Shown: positions 32,455 through 42,490, numbered from the stretch's first letter. The stretch is DNA of 64,000 bases from an uncultured Eubacteriales bacterium (GCA_900550165.1 URQY01000007.1:4789-68788), one strand, 5' to 3'. A program made the numbers and translations. The notes: a model not told the origin generated them from the sequence alone.

Positions 32455-35061
32455 TTACTGTTTGACTGCGGCCTGCTGCAGCCACTCGAGGAATGCGCCC
32501 GTCGCGGGCTCTGCGAGCGTGATCGTACGGTACGTAAGATCCTTCCATGTGCCGACCCCAGAATACACCTGTGTGGAATCGTAAATTAGGCCACCAGCGT
32601 CATAACGCCCTTCACCTGCTACGGATTTCGATCCTTGCACAGTAAGGCTCGCAAACATGCTGCCGCTGGACGCAAAGCCAATTTGGTATGTCACATCTCC
32701 GCTCGTAAACGTTTGGAACGATTCATTGATCACCCACGTCTCAGTTACTGAGGGGGGGGTGACGTCCTTCACGCTTTGGATCACGACCCACACCTCAATG
32801 GCTGCGGTCGGCACCGTGTCGCACGTAAAGGTCACGCTGTTCGCAGCCTGACCTGTCATCTGGATACCGGCCTCGTCGTATGAGCTCTTGCTCGCGGCGG
32901 TCGGCATCGGCAGCAGAAGCTGGCTCGCCTCATCCGCCGACACACCACTGATCGTCACACTCTGTGTCTTGGCCGAGCTGTTCCAGCCCGACGCGGTCAG
33001 CGTCACCTTATGCGCGACGGGGGGTGTCGCGTAGTCTGTGCCTGCCGACGCCGCGACCAGCCCGCCGCTGCCGTTGCCCTTGAGGATGGCGGTGGTGGCG
33101 GGGATGTTGACGGGTCCTGCGGGCCCCTGCGGGCCCTGTTTGCCCTGCTCACCCTGCGGACCTTGGGGGCCGGTGTCTCCCTTGGGGCCTTTCAGGTTCA
33201 CGGTCGCAGGGTTGTCCTTGCCGCCGTCGTTCGACCAGCTCAGGTCTCCCGCCGCGCTGACGCTCGGGGTGAAGGTCGTGCCATCCTTGCCATCCACGCC
33301 TGGATTCCCCTGCGGCCCTTGCGGGCCTGTTCCGCCATCCTTGCCGTCTGCACCGGGGTCTCCCTTGGGCCCTTGTGGTCCCGTGTCTCCGGTATCGCCT
33401 TTCTCGCCGCGCGAGGGCCTGCCCGTGTCGGTCGTGCCGATAAACCAGTTGTCGTTGCTGCCGATCGTCGGCGTTACACCGTTCGCGCCGTCCTTGCCAT
33501 CCGCGCCCGGGTCTCCCTTGGGCCCCTGCGGTCCCGTACCGCCGTCCTTGCCCGGTGCACCGTCCGCGCCCGCGTCTCCCTTCAGTCCCTTGATGTTGAC
33601 GGACTTCGGGTTCGTCTTGCCGCCGTCGTTCGTCCAGCTCAAAAGGCCCGCATCGCTCACGCTGGGGGTAAACGTTACGCCGTCCTTGCCATTGGCGCCG
33701 TTTGTTCCGTCCTTACCGGGTGCTCCGTCTTCACCCTTCGGCCCCTGCGGACCGGTATCACCTTTCTCACCTTGCGGACCCTGAGGGCCGGTTGCTCCGT
33801 CTTTGCCGGGTGCTCCATCCGCACCTGCAGGACCGGCAGGGCCTTGCGCGCCCGTATCGCCTTTGTCGCCCTTCGCGCCCTGCAAAGGGCCGTTGTCGAC
33901 AAAAGCATTCGTCACGCCGTCGAAGATGTAAATGTCGTAAGGCTCGCCAGTGCCGACGCCGTAAGCGTCGCCAGCGACCGCCGTCGCTTCCTTGGCCGCG
34001 TCCAGCGCTGCCTTGCTCGCGTAGTAGCCGAGAACCCGGAATCCGCTGCCTGTGTCTCCCTTGGGACCCTGAATGCCTTGCTCGCCCTGCGGCCCCTGCG
34101 GGCCAACTGCGCCGGTATTCCCTTTGACGCCCTGCGGCCCCTGCGGACCCGTTTCACCTGTGTCACCCTTGGGGCCTTGGGGTCCGGTATCACCGGTATC
34201 ACCCTTGTCACCTTGGGGCCCTTGTGGGCCGGTATCTCCCGTTTCGCCCTTCGGCCCGCGCTCGCCCGTGTCGCCCTTCGCGCCTTTCAGCGCAGCAAGC
34301 TGCGCTTCCGTAAAGTCGTCATAGGTAAAGGCGTCGCCTTTGTCGCCTTTCGGCCCCTGCGGACCAGTGCTGCCGGTTTCGCCGGTATCCCCCTTCGGGC
34401 CCTGAATGCCCTGAACGCCTTGGATGCCCTGCTCACCCTGCGGGCCCTGCGCGCCTGTCGCGCCGGTATCCCCCTTGGGGCCTGTCGCGCCGGTATCGCC
34501 TTTGGGTCCCTGCTCACCGGTGTCACCCTTGGGTCCCTGCTCTCCCTGCGGGCCAGTTGCAGGAACGCCGGTATCGGCAAAGGCTCCCGACGCCGCGTCC
34601 CACTTGAACCAGTTCCCCGTCGTGCTGTCGACGTATGGCATCTTTGCCACGGCGCTCTCCACGCCCGCCGCCGCCGAAAGCACCTCGTCCACCCAGCTCT
34701 GATAAGCCTCCGGCGGCTCGGTCGTGCCGTTTGCGCTCAGCGACGGCTCGACCACCGTGCGCCACGTCCGGCTCTTGGCGATCGCGCCTCCCACGGTGTA
34801 GGTGAGCTCAGCCATGCCCTCGCCCGCCTTGGCGGTGTCGGCGTTGCTCAGCGTCCAGATCACGTCACCGTTCTCGCTCTTAAGGCTCGCGGGATACGGT
34901 GCGCTATCGCCCTCGCGCAGCACCGTCAGCGCGAAGACGCCCTCGCCGTACAGCCGCGCCCACGAATCCGCGATCCCCGGCCAGACGATCCTCTGCGCTT
35001 TGTTCTCGCCCTGCCTGCCCAGCGGCAGATAGGCGAGCTCCTTCACTTCAATGGTCCTCAT
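32455..35061 (-). CDS. Collagen-like tail fibre
   Basis: An 868-residue fibre. The N-terminal ~165 residues are probably the virion-attachment domain. The middle (about 165-650) consists of Gly-X-Y collagen repeats ([10 protein letters not shown] and variants), interrupted by short globular inserts such as [16 protein letters not shown] and the repeated [17 protein letters not shown] units. The C-terminal ~100 residues form a tip domain after a [10 protein letters not shown] joint. The codons for TPP lie in a C8 homopolymer (32752-32759), where slippage would remove the tip. It acts in host attachment. The start overlaps the upstream connector gene by 4 nt. Confidence 0.88.
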   Translation of the reverse strand: MRTIEVKELAYLPLGRQGENKAQRIVWPGIADSWARLYGEGVFALTVLREGDSAPYPASLKSENGDVIWTLSNADTAKAGEGMAELTYTVGGAIAKSRTWRTVVEPSLSANGTTEPPEAYQSWVDEVLSAAAGVESAVAKMPYVDSTTGNWFKWDAASGAFADTGVPATGPQGEQGPKGDTGEQGPKGDTGATGPKGDTGATGAQGPQGEQGIQGVQGIQGPKGDTGETGSTGPQGPKGDKGDAFTYDDFTEAQLAALKGAKGDTGERGPKGETGDTGPQGPQGDKGDTGDTGPQGPKGDTGETGPQGPQGVKGNTGAVGPQGPQGEQGIQGPKGDTGSGFRVLGYYASKAALDAAKEATAVAGDAYGVGTGEPYDIYIFDGVTNAFVDNGPLQGAKGDKGDTGAQGPAGPAGADGAPGKDGATGPQGPQGEKGDTGPQGPKGEDGAPGKDGTNGANGKDGVTFTPSVSDAGLLSWTNDGGKTNPKSVNIKGLKGDAGADGAPGKDGGTGPQGPKGDPGADGKDGANGVTPTIGSNDNWFIGTTDTGRPSRGEKGDTGDTGPQGPKGDPGADGKDGGTGPQGPQGNPGVDGKDGTTFTPSVSAAGDLSWSNDGGKDNPATVNLKGPKGDTGPQGPQGEQGKQGPQGPAGPVNIPATTAILKGNGSGGLVAASAGTDYATPPVAHKVTLTASGWNSSAKTQSVTISGVSADEASQLLLPMPTAASKSSYDEAGIQMTGQAANSVTFTCDTVPTAAIEVWVVIQSVKDVTPPSVTETWVINESFQTFTSGDVTYQIGFASSGSMFASLTVQGSKSVAGEGRYDAGGLIYDSTQVYSGVGTWKDLTYRTITLAEPATGAFLEWLQQAAVKQ
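32752..32759. repeat. Homopolymer tract C8 (minus strand) before the fibre tip domain
   Basis: Eight identical bases within the fibre gene, in frame in this sequence. A one-base change would truncate or replace the last ~95 residues. Confidence 0.9.
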
Positions 35062-35435
35062 CGGATCACGTACCCCCTTTCATAGCCCTGCGCCGGTTCG
35101 TATGTCCTGCCCCAGTAGCGCACGAAGTTGCCGTAGGCCTCGTTGTAGAGCTGGCTCGAATCCGCGTAGCGGTTGTATTCGCCGTTTTCCTTGTCGATGT
35201 ATGCTTTCAGATACAGCGCGTAGAGCTCGTCGTGCGGCGCTTTCACGAGCAGCTCTTCGTCCATGCCGTCTGCGAATGTCTTTCCCATGATGGCCGCCAG
35301 CTCCGCCGGCATCGCCAGCAGCACATCCGCCGCGATCCTGCCCTCAAGGGCCATGAGCCACTCGAACTTTGCTTCCTCCGGGAAGGCGTTCGGCTTCGCC
35401 TCGTCCACGCGCTGGATCACCTTTCTCGGTGTCAC
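35058..35435 (-). CDS. Head-tail connector/tail accessory protein candidate
   Basis: A 125-residue mainly helical protein starting at GTG, with GGGAGAGAGGAAC before it. An N-terminal ~35 residues rich in Pro, Glu and Lys precede helices with [20 protein letters not shown]. It sits between the capsid and the fibre gene, where short-tailed phages encode the portal-ring extender (gp4-like). The assignment is from size, fold expectation and position. Confidence 0.6.
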   Translation of the reverse strand: MTPRKVIQRVDEAKPNAFPEEAKFEWLMALEGRIAADVLLAMPAELAAIMGKTFADGMDEELLVKAPHDELYALYLKAYIDKENGEYNRYADSSQLYNEAYGNFVRYWGRTYEPAQGYERGYVIR

Positions 35436-35463
35436 GTTCCTCTCTCCCTTCTTTCGAGATGAT

Positions 35464-35499
35464 AAGGGCGGGCGCGGGTCATTTCCCACGCCCGCCCTT
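35464..35499 (-). terminator. Hairpin downstream of the capsid gene
   Basis: A 15-bp stem with one mismatch (AAGGGCGGGCGCGGG against CCCACGCCCGCCCTT) lies just after the major capsid stop. It may partly terminate or stabilise the abundant capsid mRNA. The following T-run is poor. Confidence 0.55.
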
Positions 35500-35511
35500 G
35501 GGGTATGCTCC

Positions 35512-36510
35512 TTAGAGCGAGTTGCCCGCCGCGATACCGCCGATGGCGGCAAAGCGCCAGTCGTTGAAGCACGCGTTGAAGCGGCTGCGGCCGCGCCAGA
35601 CGTTCGCGTCTGTGTTCTCGTCGATGGTGGAGCGCACATCGAGCTGAATGCGGTCATTCCACACCGCGCCGCCGTAGGTCTCGTTGTACTTGCTGTCCAG
35701 CAGCACCCACGGGGCGACGCCGTTTGTGATGTAGTGGTTCAGGTACGGCCACACGATGACGTTCCAGCGGCCGTACTGATAGTTGAAGGCGTTGTTCGCG
35801 CTCACGGGGTCCTTGTCCGCGCCGATCGCCGCGAATACCGCCTTTTTGAGGTCGGCGTTCTCGGGGATCAGGATCGTATCGGGAGCCACGTCAAGGATCT
35901 CGTCGTTATCGCCGCGGAACAGGTGCATCTTGGTCTCGAGCTTGCCCAGCGCGTCCACGCTGAACGCATCCTTGAAGCAGTTGCACTGCTTGTCGCCGCT
36001 CACCTTGGGCACGTGCTCCTTGGCGAACAGGTTGCTGCCGTCCGCGCCCGTCAGGTCGAACTTGACGCCCTTGAAGGTCACGCTGCCGTTGCCCATCATG
36101 GCCGCGCCGTACAGCGCCGCGCCGAAGAGCTCGCGCGTGCGCTTGTAAGAGGTCATAAAGGCCGCAGGCTGCTTGCGCATGTCGAGCAGCTTGCCGTCCT
36201 CGATCATCTCCTTAGACACGCTGAAAGAATCCTTCCACGTCTGGTACTTGAGGAACTTCTGGTAGCCCTCCTGCATGCCGTCCAGCGGATAAGCGCCGTT
36301 CTCGCCCACGGGCTCAAAGCCGCTCATGGCCGTCAGCGTGGTCATCACGTCGCCGTAGTTCTTGGAAGAACCCGTCAGGAACAGGTTCTTCAGCACGCTG
36401 TTCTGCTCAAATTCCTCGCCGCGCTTTTCAAGGAACATCTTGATCGGCGCCTGGCAGTTGCCGTAAACGCTGTTGTTCAGGTTGCTCGATTCTGAAAAAA
36501 TGATTTTCAT
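35512..36510 (-). CDS. Major capsid protein
   Basis: A 332-residue protein directly following scaffold and a small head protein, the standard position for the major capsid subunit. It starts MKIIFSESSNLNNSVYGNCQ and contains alternating helices and beta segments consistent with an HK97-type fold (for example LRSTIDENTDANVW near the C terminus). GAGAGGAGAGAAAGTAAGCA precedes the ATG. The specific family was not identified. Confidence 0.82.
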   Translation of the reverse strand: MKIIFSESSNLNNSVYGNCQAPIKMFLEKRGEEFEQNSVLKNLFLTGSSKNYGDVMTTLTAMSGFEPVGENGAYPLDGMQEGYQKFLKYQTWKDSFSVSKEMIEDGKLLDMRKQPAAFMTSYKRTRELFGAALYGAAMMGNGSVTFKGVKFDLTGADGSNLFAKEHVPKVSGDKQCNCFKDAFSVDALGKLETKMHLFRGDNDEILDVAPDTILIPENADLKKAVFAAIGADKDPVSANNAFNYQYGRWNVIVWPYLNHYITNGVAPWVLLDSKYNETYGGAVWNDRIQLDVRSTIDENTDANVWRGRSRFNACFNDWRFAAIGGIAAGNSL

Positions 36511-36541
36511 TGCTTACTTTCTCTCCTCTCTTCCGTTTTCC

Positions 36542-36952
36542 TTAGACAAAGCGGCCGCGGATCATGCTGCCCGCTGCCGTGCCCTCAAGGCTCACGACCT
36601 CGAACGTGCCGGGCACCGCTGCGTCCGATGCGCCTGTGACGTACTTTGCCTTGAGACCGCCGCTCGCCACCTGGATCTTGGTGCCGACCTTCACGGCCGC
36701 TGCGGCCGCCGCAAGCTCGGTTTCAAAGGTGTACTTGCCCTGCACGCGCGTCACCGCCAGCAGCTCGCCCGCGGCCACCGTGCCGCTCTGCATGCACACA
36801 TAGGGCGGCGTGGTCGCTTGGTCGGCAGCGATCGCCGCCAGCTTGCCGTCCGTCACGTTGAGCAGCTGGCCGACCTGATACGTGCCCGCCGCCGCTTCGA
36901 TGTACTCAAACGGGGTCATTGCCCCGTCCGTCGATTTGATGGGAATAAACAT
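36542..36952 (-). CDS. Head decoration/stabilisation protein
   Basis: A 136-residue beta-rich, Ala/Gly/Thr-rich protein starting MFIPIKSTDGAMTPFEYIEA. Size, composition and position between scaffold and capsid match small head-decoration proteins that trimerise on capsids. No family assignment is certain. Confidence 0.65.
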   Translation of the reverse strand: MFIPIKSTDGAMTPFEYIEAAAGTYQVGQLLNVTDGKLAAIAADQATTPPYVCMQSGTVAAGELLAVTRVQGKYTFETELAAAAAAVKVGTKIQVASGGLKAKYVTGASDAAVPGTFEVVSLEGTAAGSMIRGRFV

Positions 36953-36971
36953 TGCGTTCCTCCTTGTCTCG

Positions 36972-37955
36972 TTAGTTTCTGTTCTTCTCGATCCACGTGC
37001 GGATCTCCTCGTCCGTCGCCGTGGGATTGAAGATGCGGAAGCTCGCCAGCTCCTCGCTCGTCACGACCTTGCCGCCCGCGCCGCGGGATGCCGCCGCGCC
37101 GGTCAGGTGGTCCTTACCCCTCTGTCCCGTCAAGGCCTGCGCTCTCGCCGCCTCGGCCAGCGCCTTCTCGCGCCGCTCGCGCGTCGAAATGAGGTAGGCG
37201 TCGTAAAACGACATGCCGCTCTTCACGCGCGCGTAGAACGCCTCGCTCTCGGGGAGCTTCAAAAGGTCCTCCACGCCGTTCACCTCGGGCTCGAGCGCGT
37301 GGATCTTCTTGATCTGCTCATCGATGGCGCGCTGCATTTTCTCCTGCTCGGCCGCGGCCTGCTCGCGCTCATGTGCCGCCACGATCTCGGCCGCCTGCTT
37401 CACAACAGGATTCTCGCTGATCGCCTCATTGAGAGATTCCTGCGTCAACTTCCCGGCCTTGAGGTCGCTTTCGAGCTTCTGCTGCTTGAAGGACTTCGAC
37501 CACTCGTCAAACTGCTCCTTCGTCGCGATGGGCTCGCCCGTGATTGTGTTCTTAAGCCCTGCACTTTTGAAAAAATCCTTCCACTCCGCGGCCATCTTTT
37601 CGCTCTGCGCCTTGAGCGCCGCGTCCACCGCGGCCTGCTGCTCGGCTCTGCGCCGCGCCGCCGCGTGCGCTCTGCGCTCGTCGGGGGTCTGCTCCTTCTT
37701 CGCGCCCTCCGCATCGTTGTTGTCTTCTGCGCCTTCCGCGCCGTCCTGTCCCTCGGGAGCGGTTACGGCGCCCTCTGCGCCCTCGCCGCCCGTCGTGCCG
37801 GTATCGCCGCCCTCCGGTGCGCCGTTGGTCTCTTCTGCGGCCGGGGCAGCGGCGCCCGGCTCGTTTGCGCCTGTGGGCTCCTGCTGCGTGCCTGCCTCGT
37901 CAGGCGGCACCGTCAGGCCCATCGCTTCAAAGACGTCTTTTTCCGTGAATTCCAT
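36972..37955 (-). CDS. Capsid scaffolding protein
   Basis: A 327-residue protein. A disordered acidic Gly/Ala/Glu/Thr-rich N terminus (about 15-90) leads to long charged helices (about 90-250) and a short C-terminal part ending TDEEIRTWIEKNRN. This is typical of phage scaffolds, which guide capsid assembly and then exit. AGAGAGGAAGAGAAC precedes the ATG. Confidence 0.78.
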   Translation of the reverse strand: MEFTEKDVFEAMGLTVPPDEAGTQQEPTGANEPGAAAPAAEETNGAPEGGDTGTTGGEGAEGAVTAPEGQDGAEGAEDNNDAEGAKKEQTPDERRAHAAARRRAEQQAAVDAALKAQSEKMAAEWKDFFKSAGLKNTITGEPIATKEQFDEWSKSFKQQKLESDLKAGKLTQESLNEAISENPVVKQAAEIVAAHEREQAAAEQEKMQRAIDEQIKKIHALEPEVNGVEDLLKLPESEAFYARVKSGMSFYDAYLISTRERREKALAEAARAQALTGQRGKDHLTGAAASRGAGGKVVTSEELASFRIFNPTATDEEIRTWIEKNRN

Positions 37956-38040
37956 GTTCTCTTCCTCTCTGGCATGTTCCCGCTATCGCCCTGCGCATTG
38001 CAGCTTCATATTGCTGCGTTGTAAAGCGTTTCCGCTTTGC

Positions 38041-38175
38041 TTACTTCTTGCCCGTGCGAAGGTCGCTGCCGGTGTGCACGACGCCCTTCTTCGCGTCGGT
38101 CTGCTGGTTCGGCGCTTTCACGACCTGCGTGCCGCCGTTCTTGATTCTGCCGACGTAACCGCTCTTATCGCTCAT
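38041..38175 (-). CDS. Small basic head-region protein, 44 residues
   Basis: MSDKSGYVGRIKNGGTQVVK begins a 44-residue Gly/Lys-rich peptide with a perfect ribosome site (AAAGGAGGACACGGGC). It lies between portal and scaffold. The function is unknown; it may be a minor head component. Confidence 0.65.
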   Translation of the reverse strand: MSDKSGYVGRIKNGGTQVVKAPNQQTDAKKGVVHTGSDLRTGKK

Positions 38176-38325
38176 GCCCGTGTCCTCCTTTCCTTTGGAT
38201 TCGGCATTTTCCCGCTCTTGCCCTGCGGCTGCGCAGCCGTTGGCGGCTCTGCTGCCTTACGGATGCGGCGTCCCCTTTACGGGGGCATATGCTCTGCGCG
38301 TCATCTTTCGCGCCTTTAGCCTTTC

Positions 38326-40311
38326 TTACTGCGGCGTGTAAAGCTCTTCTGCCTGCCCGCTCACGGCGTTCATGGCGTCCTGCTGTGCCTGCGCGTCGAT
38401 CGCCGCGGCCAGATCGTCCGGCACCGCCGCGCCACCGCCCGGCATATCGCCCTGCACGGCCGCCTGCTGCGCCGCCATTTCTTCTTGCCGCTGTGCCTTT
38501 TCTTCGAGGTGCTTTTTCGTCTGCGCCGCGCCGGGGTAGTGCAGCTCCTCCATCTTCGCCCAGAACAAAATGAGCGTTTCAAGGTCCGTCGGGTCACCGA
38601 AGGCCCTGCCCTCAAGGTTCTGCCGCGTCTCCTGCCACATCGCCTCGCGGTTGCTCGCCAGCGGCGCGCTCGTGTCGCACGAGAAAAGGAACTGATCGTT
38701 CCAGTGCAGCTCGCCGTCTTCGCCTTCTTCGAGGAAGTCATAGCGGTTGAACTCCTCGTACATCGTCTCGCCCGTGCTGTCCTTATACGTCACCGGCCGC
38801 GGCTCATCCGAGTACGCCAGCCAGAATTTGAACATCGTTTCAAAGAGCTCGGCGTAGGCCGCGTTCTTCATCACGCGCTTGCTCTCGAGACGTCCCGCCG
38901 CCTGCGCAGCGGAGAACTCTTTGGCCTTGCCGCTCATTGCGGTCGTGTCCTGCCTGCCCTGAAAGCTGTCCGTGATGCCGATGATCTGCCGCGCCTCTTC
39001 GTACACCTGCGCGAGATACGTGAGCTCGTACTGCAAATTGCCCGAAAAATCGTAGACGTCGATGAGCTGCTTGTCGCTCGGCTTTCCGATGTACCAGCGC
39101 TCGCCGTCCTCGGGATCGGTGCGCAGGTCCACCCGGTCGGGCAGCGTGATGCGCGTGCCGGCCTTCATCAGTCGGTCGATGATCTTCTGCTCAATGCGGT
39201 TGCTCGTGTTCTGCTGGTCGCGGATCATGTCAACGTCGCTGTTTCCGAGCAGCTGGCCGAAGACGCTCACGCTGCGCTGCAAGATGATCGGATAGCGGTC
39301 CGGCCGGTAATACGGGATGCGCACCGGCGTCTGAATCGGCAGGCCGTTTTCGTCGAGCGTTTCCTGCATCCCGCCGACAAACGTGCCGTCGCTGCGCTGT
39401 ACCGGCGCATAGAGTTCTTCGAAGTCCTGCGTCTTGCTCTCCCAGTCCTTGCCGCCGCACCACGGGCACGCACCGCCTGAGTAGGCCGTGCCGTTTACCT
39501 CCTGCCCCGGCAGCGGCTTTACCTTGCCGCAGCTCTTGCACACCGGCTGCCTGCGTGCCTGATAGTCCTTGAGGTTTTCGAGCTCCGTGTCGTTCACCCA
39601 CGTGTAGCGGTCGATGCCGCCGCGCTCGTTGAGCTTGTAGCCGATGTAAAGCGTCAGGTTGTGGTCGCTCGTCGAGCCGTCGCCGCCGCGGACATCCGGC
39701 TCGCTCTCGCCCTCGTCCTCGAGCAGCACGCCGTAGCGGCGCTCGACGTAGCCCTTCGTCGTCGGCACCTTGACGATGAAATAATCCATGTCGGCAATGC
39801 CCGTGTAGACGTTCGGCTGCGGCGCGAACTGCTGCGGGTGGATGAGCGTCACGTTCACCTCGCCGACGGTCGTGCTCGTGCGCTTCGTGTTGTCCCACTC
39901 GACCAAAAAGCCCACGCCGCCCTGAATGGGCACCGTACGCTCGGCCAGATCGTTCAGCGCCTCAAACGGGAGCCGGTCGAGCTCGTTGCGCAGAAAGTGC
40001 TCGATCACGTCGGCCAGGTGTTCGTCCTTCTTGCGCCGCGGCGTCACCTTCGGCTGCGGGATGCTGCTTGATACCTGGCTTTCGATGTTCTCGAACGTGA
40101 TGTTGCGCACGTGGCTTGTCTTTTTCAGCGTGCCGTCGCGGTGCGTGTCGCCGGGGACAAGCGGCTGCATCGTGCGGTCCCCGTTGTAGACCGCCTCGCG
40201 CTCGTTCATTTTTTCGACTTCTTTCGACCACTTGGCGTCGCTCTCATTGAGCCTCGCCTGCCACTCGCGCAGCTCCTCGCTGATCGCTCTTGCCTTTTCT
40301 TTTTCTTCCAT
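38326..40311 (-). CDS. Portal protein
   Basis: A 661-residue portal, long as in P22-like short-tailed phages. Helical N-terminal residues lead to NITFENIESQVSSSIPQPKVTPRR and the stem/clip region, with a four-cysteine insertion (CKSCGKVKP...CPWCGG, roughly residues 280-312). The C-terminal ~60 residues are Ala/Gln-rich and may reach inside the capsid. Portals form the dodecameric DNA gate. The start at 40311 (GAGGGAGAAAAGAC) is preferred because it does not overlap terminase. Confidence 0.88.
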   Translation of the reverse strand: MEEKEKARAISEELREWQARLNESDAKWSKEVEKMNEREAVYNGDRTMQPLVPGDTHRDGTLKKTSHVRNITFENIESQVSSSIPQPKVTPRRKKDEHLADVIEHFLRNELDRLPFEALNDLAERTVPIQGGVGFLVEWDNTKRTSTTVGEVNVTLIHPQQFAPQPNVYTGIADMDYFIVKVPTTKGYVERRYGVLLEDEGESEPDVRGGDGSTSDHNLTLYIGYKLNERGGIDRYTWVNDTELENLKDYQARRQPVCKSCGKVKPLPGQEVNGTAYSGGACPWCGGKDWESKTQDFEELYAPVQRSDGTFVGGMQETLDENGLPIQTPVRIPYYRPDRYPIILQRSVSVFGQLLGNSDVDMIRDQQNTSNRIEQKIIDRLMKAGTRITLPDRVDLRTDPEDGERWYIGKPSDKQLIDVYDFSGNLQYELTYLAQVYEEARQIIGITDSFQGRQDTTAMSGKAKEFSAAQAAGRLESKRVMKNAAYAELFETMFKFWLAYSDEPRPVTYKDSTGETMYEEFNRYDFLEEGEDGELHWNDQFLFSCDTSAPLASNREAMWQETRQNLEGRAFGDPTDLETLILFWAKMEELHYPGAAQTKKHLEEKAQRQEEMAAQQAAVQGDMPGGGAAVPDDLAAAIDAQAQQDAMNAVSGQAEELYTPQ

Positions 40312-40325
40312 GTCTTTTCTCCCTC

Positions 40326-41855
40326 TCATCGCGGCTCGCCCCAGAGCGCCAGCATTTCTGCCCGCTCGGTCTCGCTCGCGCTGTTGTAGTCCTCCCACAT
40401 GTCCGCCGTCCAGCGCGTTTTCTTCGCGCTGCCGGCGGTCTTAATTTCCATCGTCTGCTGCGGCCGCGCGTAATGCGCGATCGCCAGCGCCATCACGCAG
40501 TCGTCGTGCGCGCCCGGCTCGGCCTCTCCCTGCAGGTCTTTCTCCCGCCGCACGAATGTCAGCATCTCGAGCAGCGTGTCGCGGTCGTTCACCGTGCTCA
40601 TGCTCTCGCGCAAAATGCGGATGAGCTCAGACAGGATCACCGGCCGCGTCAGCCGGTTCGTCTGGAAGCCGAAGGCGTGCTTGATCTTGCCTGTGAAGTC
40701 GTCCTCCACCTCGCGCACGTACAGGTTGCGGTAGCCCATCAGGTCGAGCAGCTTCGTCGGGTACGTCGAGAAATTCGTCTCGATGGCGAGCAGCGCGTCG
40801 TTGTAGTACTTGCCGAGGCAGTACATCTGCCTCGCATACGTGTCCTCGTCGTACTGGTGGCGCAGCGTGCAGACCTGCTTTCCCGTGATGTTGTCGAGCA
40901 CCTGCCCCACGAAGTAGTCGCTGCCGTCGCCCGCCGTGTCGCCGCCGATGACATACGGCCGGCCGGGGATGACATCCTCGTAGATCGTCACCGCGCCGTC
41001 CGGATCGTCCACCCACGCCCAGCGCTCGAGGTGTACGCCGTCTTCCTTGACGACGTTTTCGAAGTAGCCGCGCCTCGACTTCTTCGCCCGCTCGACGACG
41101 AGCAGCCGCTCGCTCACCTTTTTCGCGTCGAACACCGTCTTGCCCGTCACGCCCCACTGTCCGAGGCAATAGACCTGGTAGTAGTACTCGTCCGTCTCTT
41201 TGAAGGCCTCAAGCGTCGTGATGGCCTCCGCCGTCAGAAAGCGGTTGTCGAGATACGTGCTCTCGTGCACCGTCGCGCGCGGGTCCTTGCGGTCGAAAAA
41301 CCGCTTTTTCAGCCAATGTGTGATGCTGATCGGGTTAAAGGTCAGGATCATTTGCAGGTAATAGGGGAAGTCTGTGCGCAGTCGGATGTCCAGCTGGTCG
41401 AAGTCCCCCTGCTCCAGCTCGCTCGCTTCCTCGATCCAGATGCCCGTGATGTCGTAGATCGACTTGAGCTTCTCCACGTCGTCGAGGCCCGCGAACAGGA
41501 TCTTGCTGCCGTTCGCAAACGAAATGCTCATGTCGCTCTTGTTGACCTTTGCCCCGCTCTCGGGGTAGAAGTCGGATATCTGCCCGCGCAGCTGCTCAAA
41601 GCAGCTCTCGCGCAGCGTCCGCGCCACCTTGCGGCACACCAGCCAGCGGTGCCCCGGCTCACTTGTCACGCGCTCGAGCACCTTGCGCCCCGCGAAGATC
41701 GACTTGCCGCTGCCGCCGCCGCCTTTCAGGACGAGGTAGCGGTGCCGGTCGAACAGCAGCGGCAGGAAGTGCGCATTGTTCGTCGCGCGGAAGTCCCGCC
41801 ACCACAGCGCCACCTCAAGCTCTCGCTCATAGGTCCGCGTCTTCGTCGCCGCCAT
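40326..41855 (-). CDS. terL: Terminase large subunit
   Basis: A 509-residue packaging motor. Walker A GGGGSGKS is at residues 45-52. Walker B with catalytic glutamate (IWIEEA) is near 140. The RNase H-like nuclease domain begins at GGDTAGDGSDYF and has later acidic residues in AIETNF and HDDCVMAL. The start at 41855 is set by AGGAG ten bases upstream and overlaps the small-subunit gene by 29 nt. Confidence 0.96.
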   Translation of the reverse strand: MAATKTRTYERELEVALWWRDFRATNNAHFLPLLFDRHRYLVLKGGGGSGKSIFAGRKVLERVTSEPGHRWLVCRKVARTLRESCFEQLRGQISDFYPESGAKVNKSDMSISFANGSKILFAGLDDVEKLKSIYDITGIWIEEASELEQGDFDQLDIRLRTDFPYYLQMILTFNPISITHWLKKRFFDRKDPRATVHESTYLDNRFLTAEAITTLEAFKETDEYYYQVYCLGQWGVTGKTVFDAKKVSERLLVVERAKKSRRGYFENVVKEDGVHLERWAWVDDPDGAVTIYEDVIPGRPYVIGGDTAGDGSDYFVGQVLDNITGKQVCTLRHQYDEDTYARQMYCLGKYYNDALLAIETNFSTYPTKLLDLMGYRNLYVREVEDDFTGKIKHAFGFQTNRLTRPVILSELIRILRESMSTVNDRDTLLEMLTFVRREKDLQGEAEPGAHDDCVMALAIAHYARPQQTMEIKTAGSAKKTRWTADMWEDYNSASETERAEMLALWGEPR

Positions 41856-42378
41856 CGTGCTCAAACTCCTGCATCAGCTCGCGCAGCATCTCCTGCCGGT
41901 CCTCGAGCGGAATGCTCGCCGCCGTCACGGTCTTTGTTGCTCGCTCGCCGAGCTCCACTTCCTTCTTCTCGCTGTAGCCGTAGTTGTTCGTCAGGTTGAA
42001 GAGGATGCCCTTGAGGTTCTTCCCCTCGCGCGTCAGCATCTCATGCTCGTTCCATGCCTTCATGCGCTCGTAGACCCACGTGCCCACGCGCGCATAGTCC
42101 TCGCCCTCGTCCATGTACCGGCTCCACGTCGATTTGTCGATGCCGATCGCGGTGTACAGCTCGTGCATGCTCGGCGGCAGCAGGTATTCGGTCGTGTATA
42201 GCTCTTCGCCCAGGCTGTTCTCTACAGGCACCGACTGCATGATGACGTGCCCCTTGTCGTCCCGCTTGCCGGAGTCGACCAGTTCCGTCACCTTCACCTG
42301 CCGCGTGATCGACGCGAAATAGCGCTCGCAGGCCTTTTCGAGTGCCTTCGCCGTGCCGTATTTCTTCTGCCGCGCCAT
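41827..42378 (-). CDS. terS: Terminase small subunit
   Basis: A 183-residue protein with an N-terminal helix-turn-helix-like region, and PSMHELYTAIGIDKSTWSRY, typical of DNA-recognition small terminases. The C-terminal part is acidic (EHDGGDEDADL). It binds the packaging site and recruits the large subunit, whose gene overlaps it. The start at 42378 has AGAGGTGAGGCGCGA upstream; the reading frame extends further back but without a ribosome site. Confidence 0.85.
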   Translation of the reverse strand: MARQKKYGTAKALEKACERYFASITRQVKVTELVDSGKRDDKGHVIMQSVPVENSLGEELYTTEYLLPPSMHELYTAIGIDKSTWSRYMDEGEDYARVGTWVYERMKAWNEHEMLTREGKNLKGILFNLTNNYGYSEKKEVELGERATKTVTAASIPLEDRQEMLRELMQEFEHDGGDEDADL

Positions 42379-42459
42379 TCGCGCCTCACCTCTTTTCTCT
42401 CCTGTTAGGAAAAAGTGTAGCAAATGCAACACATCGCGAACCGTCAACTTTCGGGCATG

Positions 42460-42490
42460 AAAAAAGAGCCGCAATCCCTTGCGGCTCTAA
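42460..42490 (-). terminator. Intrinsic terminator upstream of the terminase genes
   Basis: On the minus strand, AGAGCCGCAA, loop GGGA, TTGCGGCTCT, then TTTTTTC. It separates early/replication transcription from the late packaging operon and would be a logical site for late-gene control. Confidence 0.85.

Noticed and set aside
33100..34560. Dense short repeats that could suggest a CRISPR or tandem-repeat array
   Set aside because: The repeats are collagen Gly-X-Y codons in frame within the fibre gene, without spacers.
33010..35085. Long plus-strand open frame opposite the collagen-like fibre
   Set aside because: Caused by the GC-rich Gly-X-Y repeats, which remove stop codons on the complementary strand.
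38176..38325. Hairpin-rich gap between the portal gene and the small 44-residue gene
   Set aside because: Several short GC palindromes but no T-run, no promoter match and no reading frame with a ribosome site; left unassigned.
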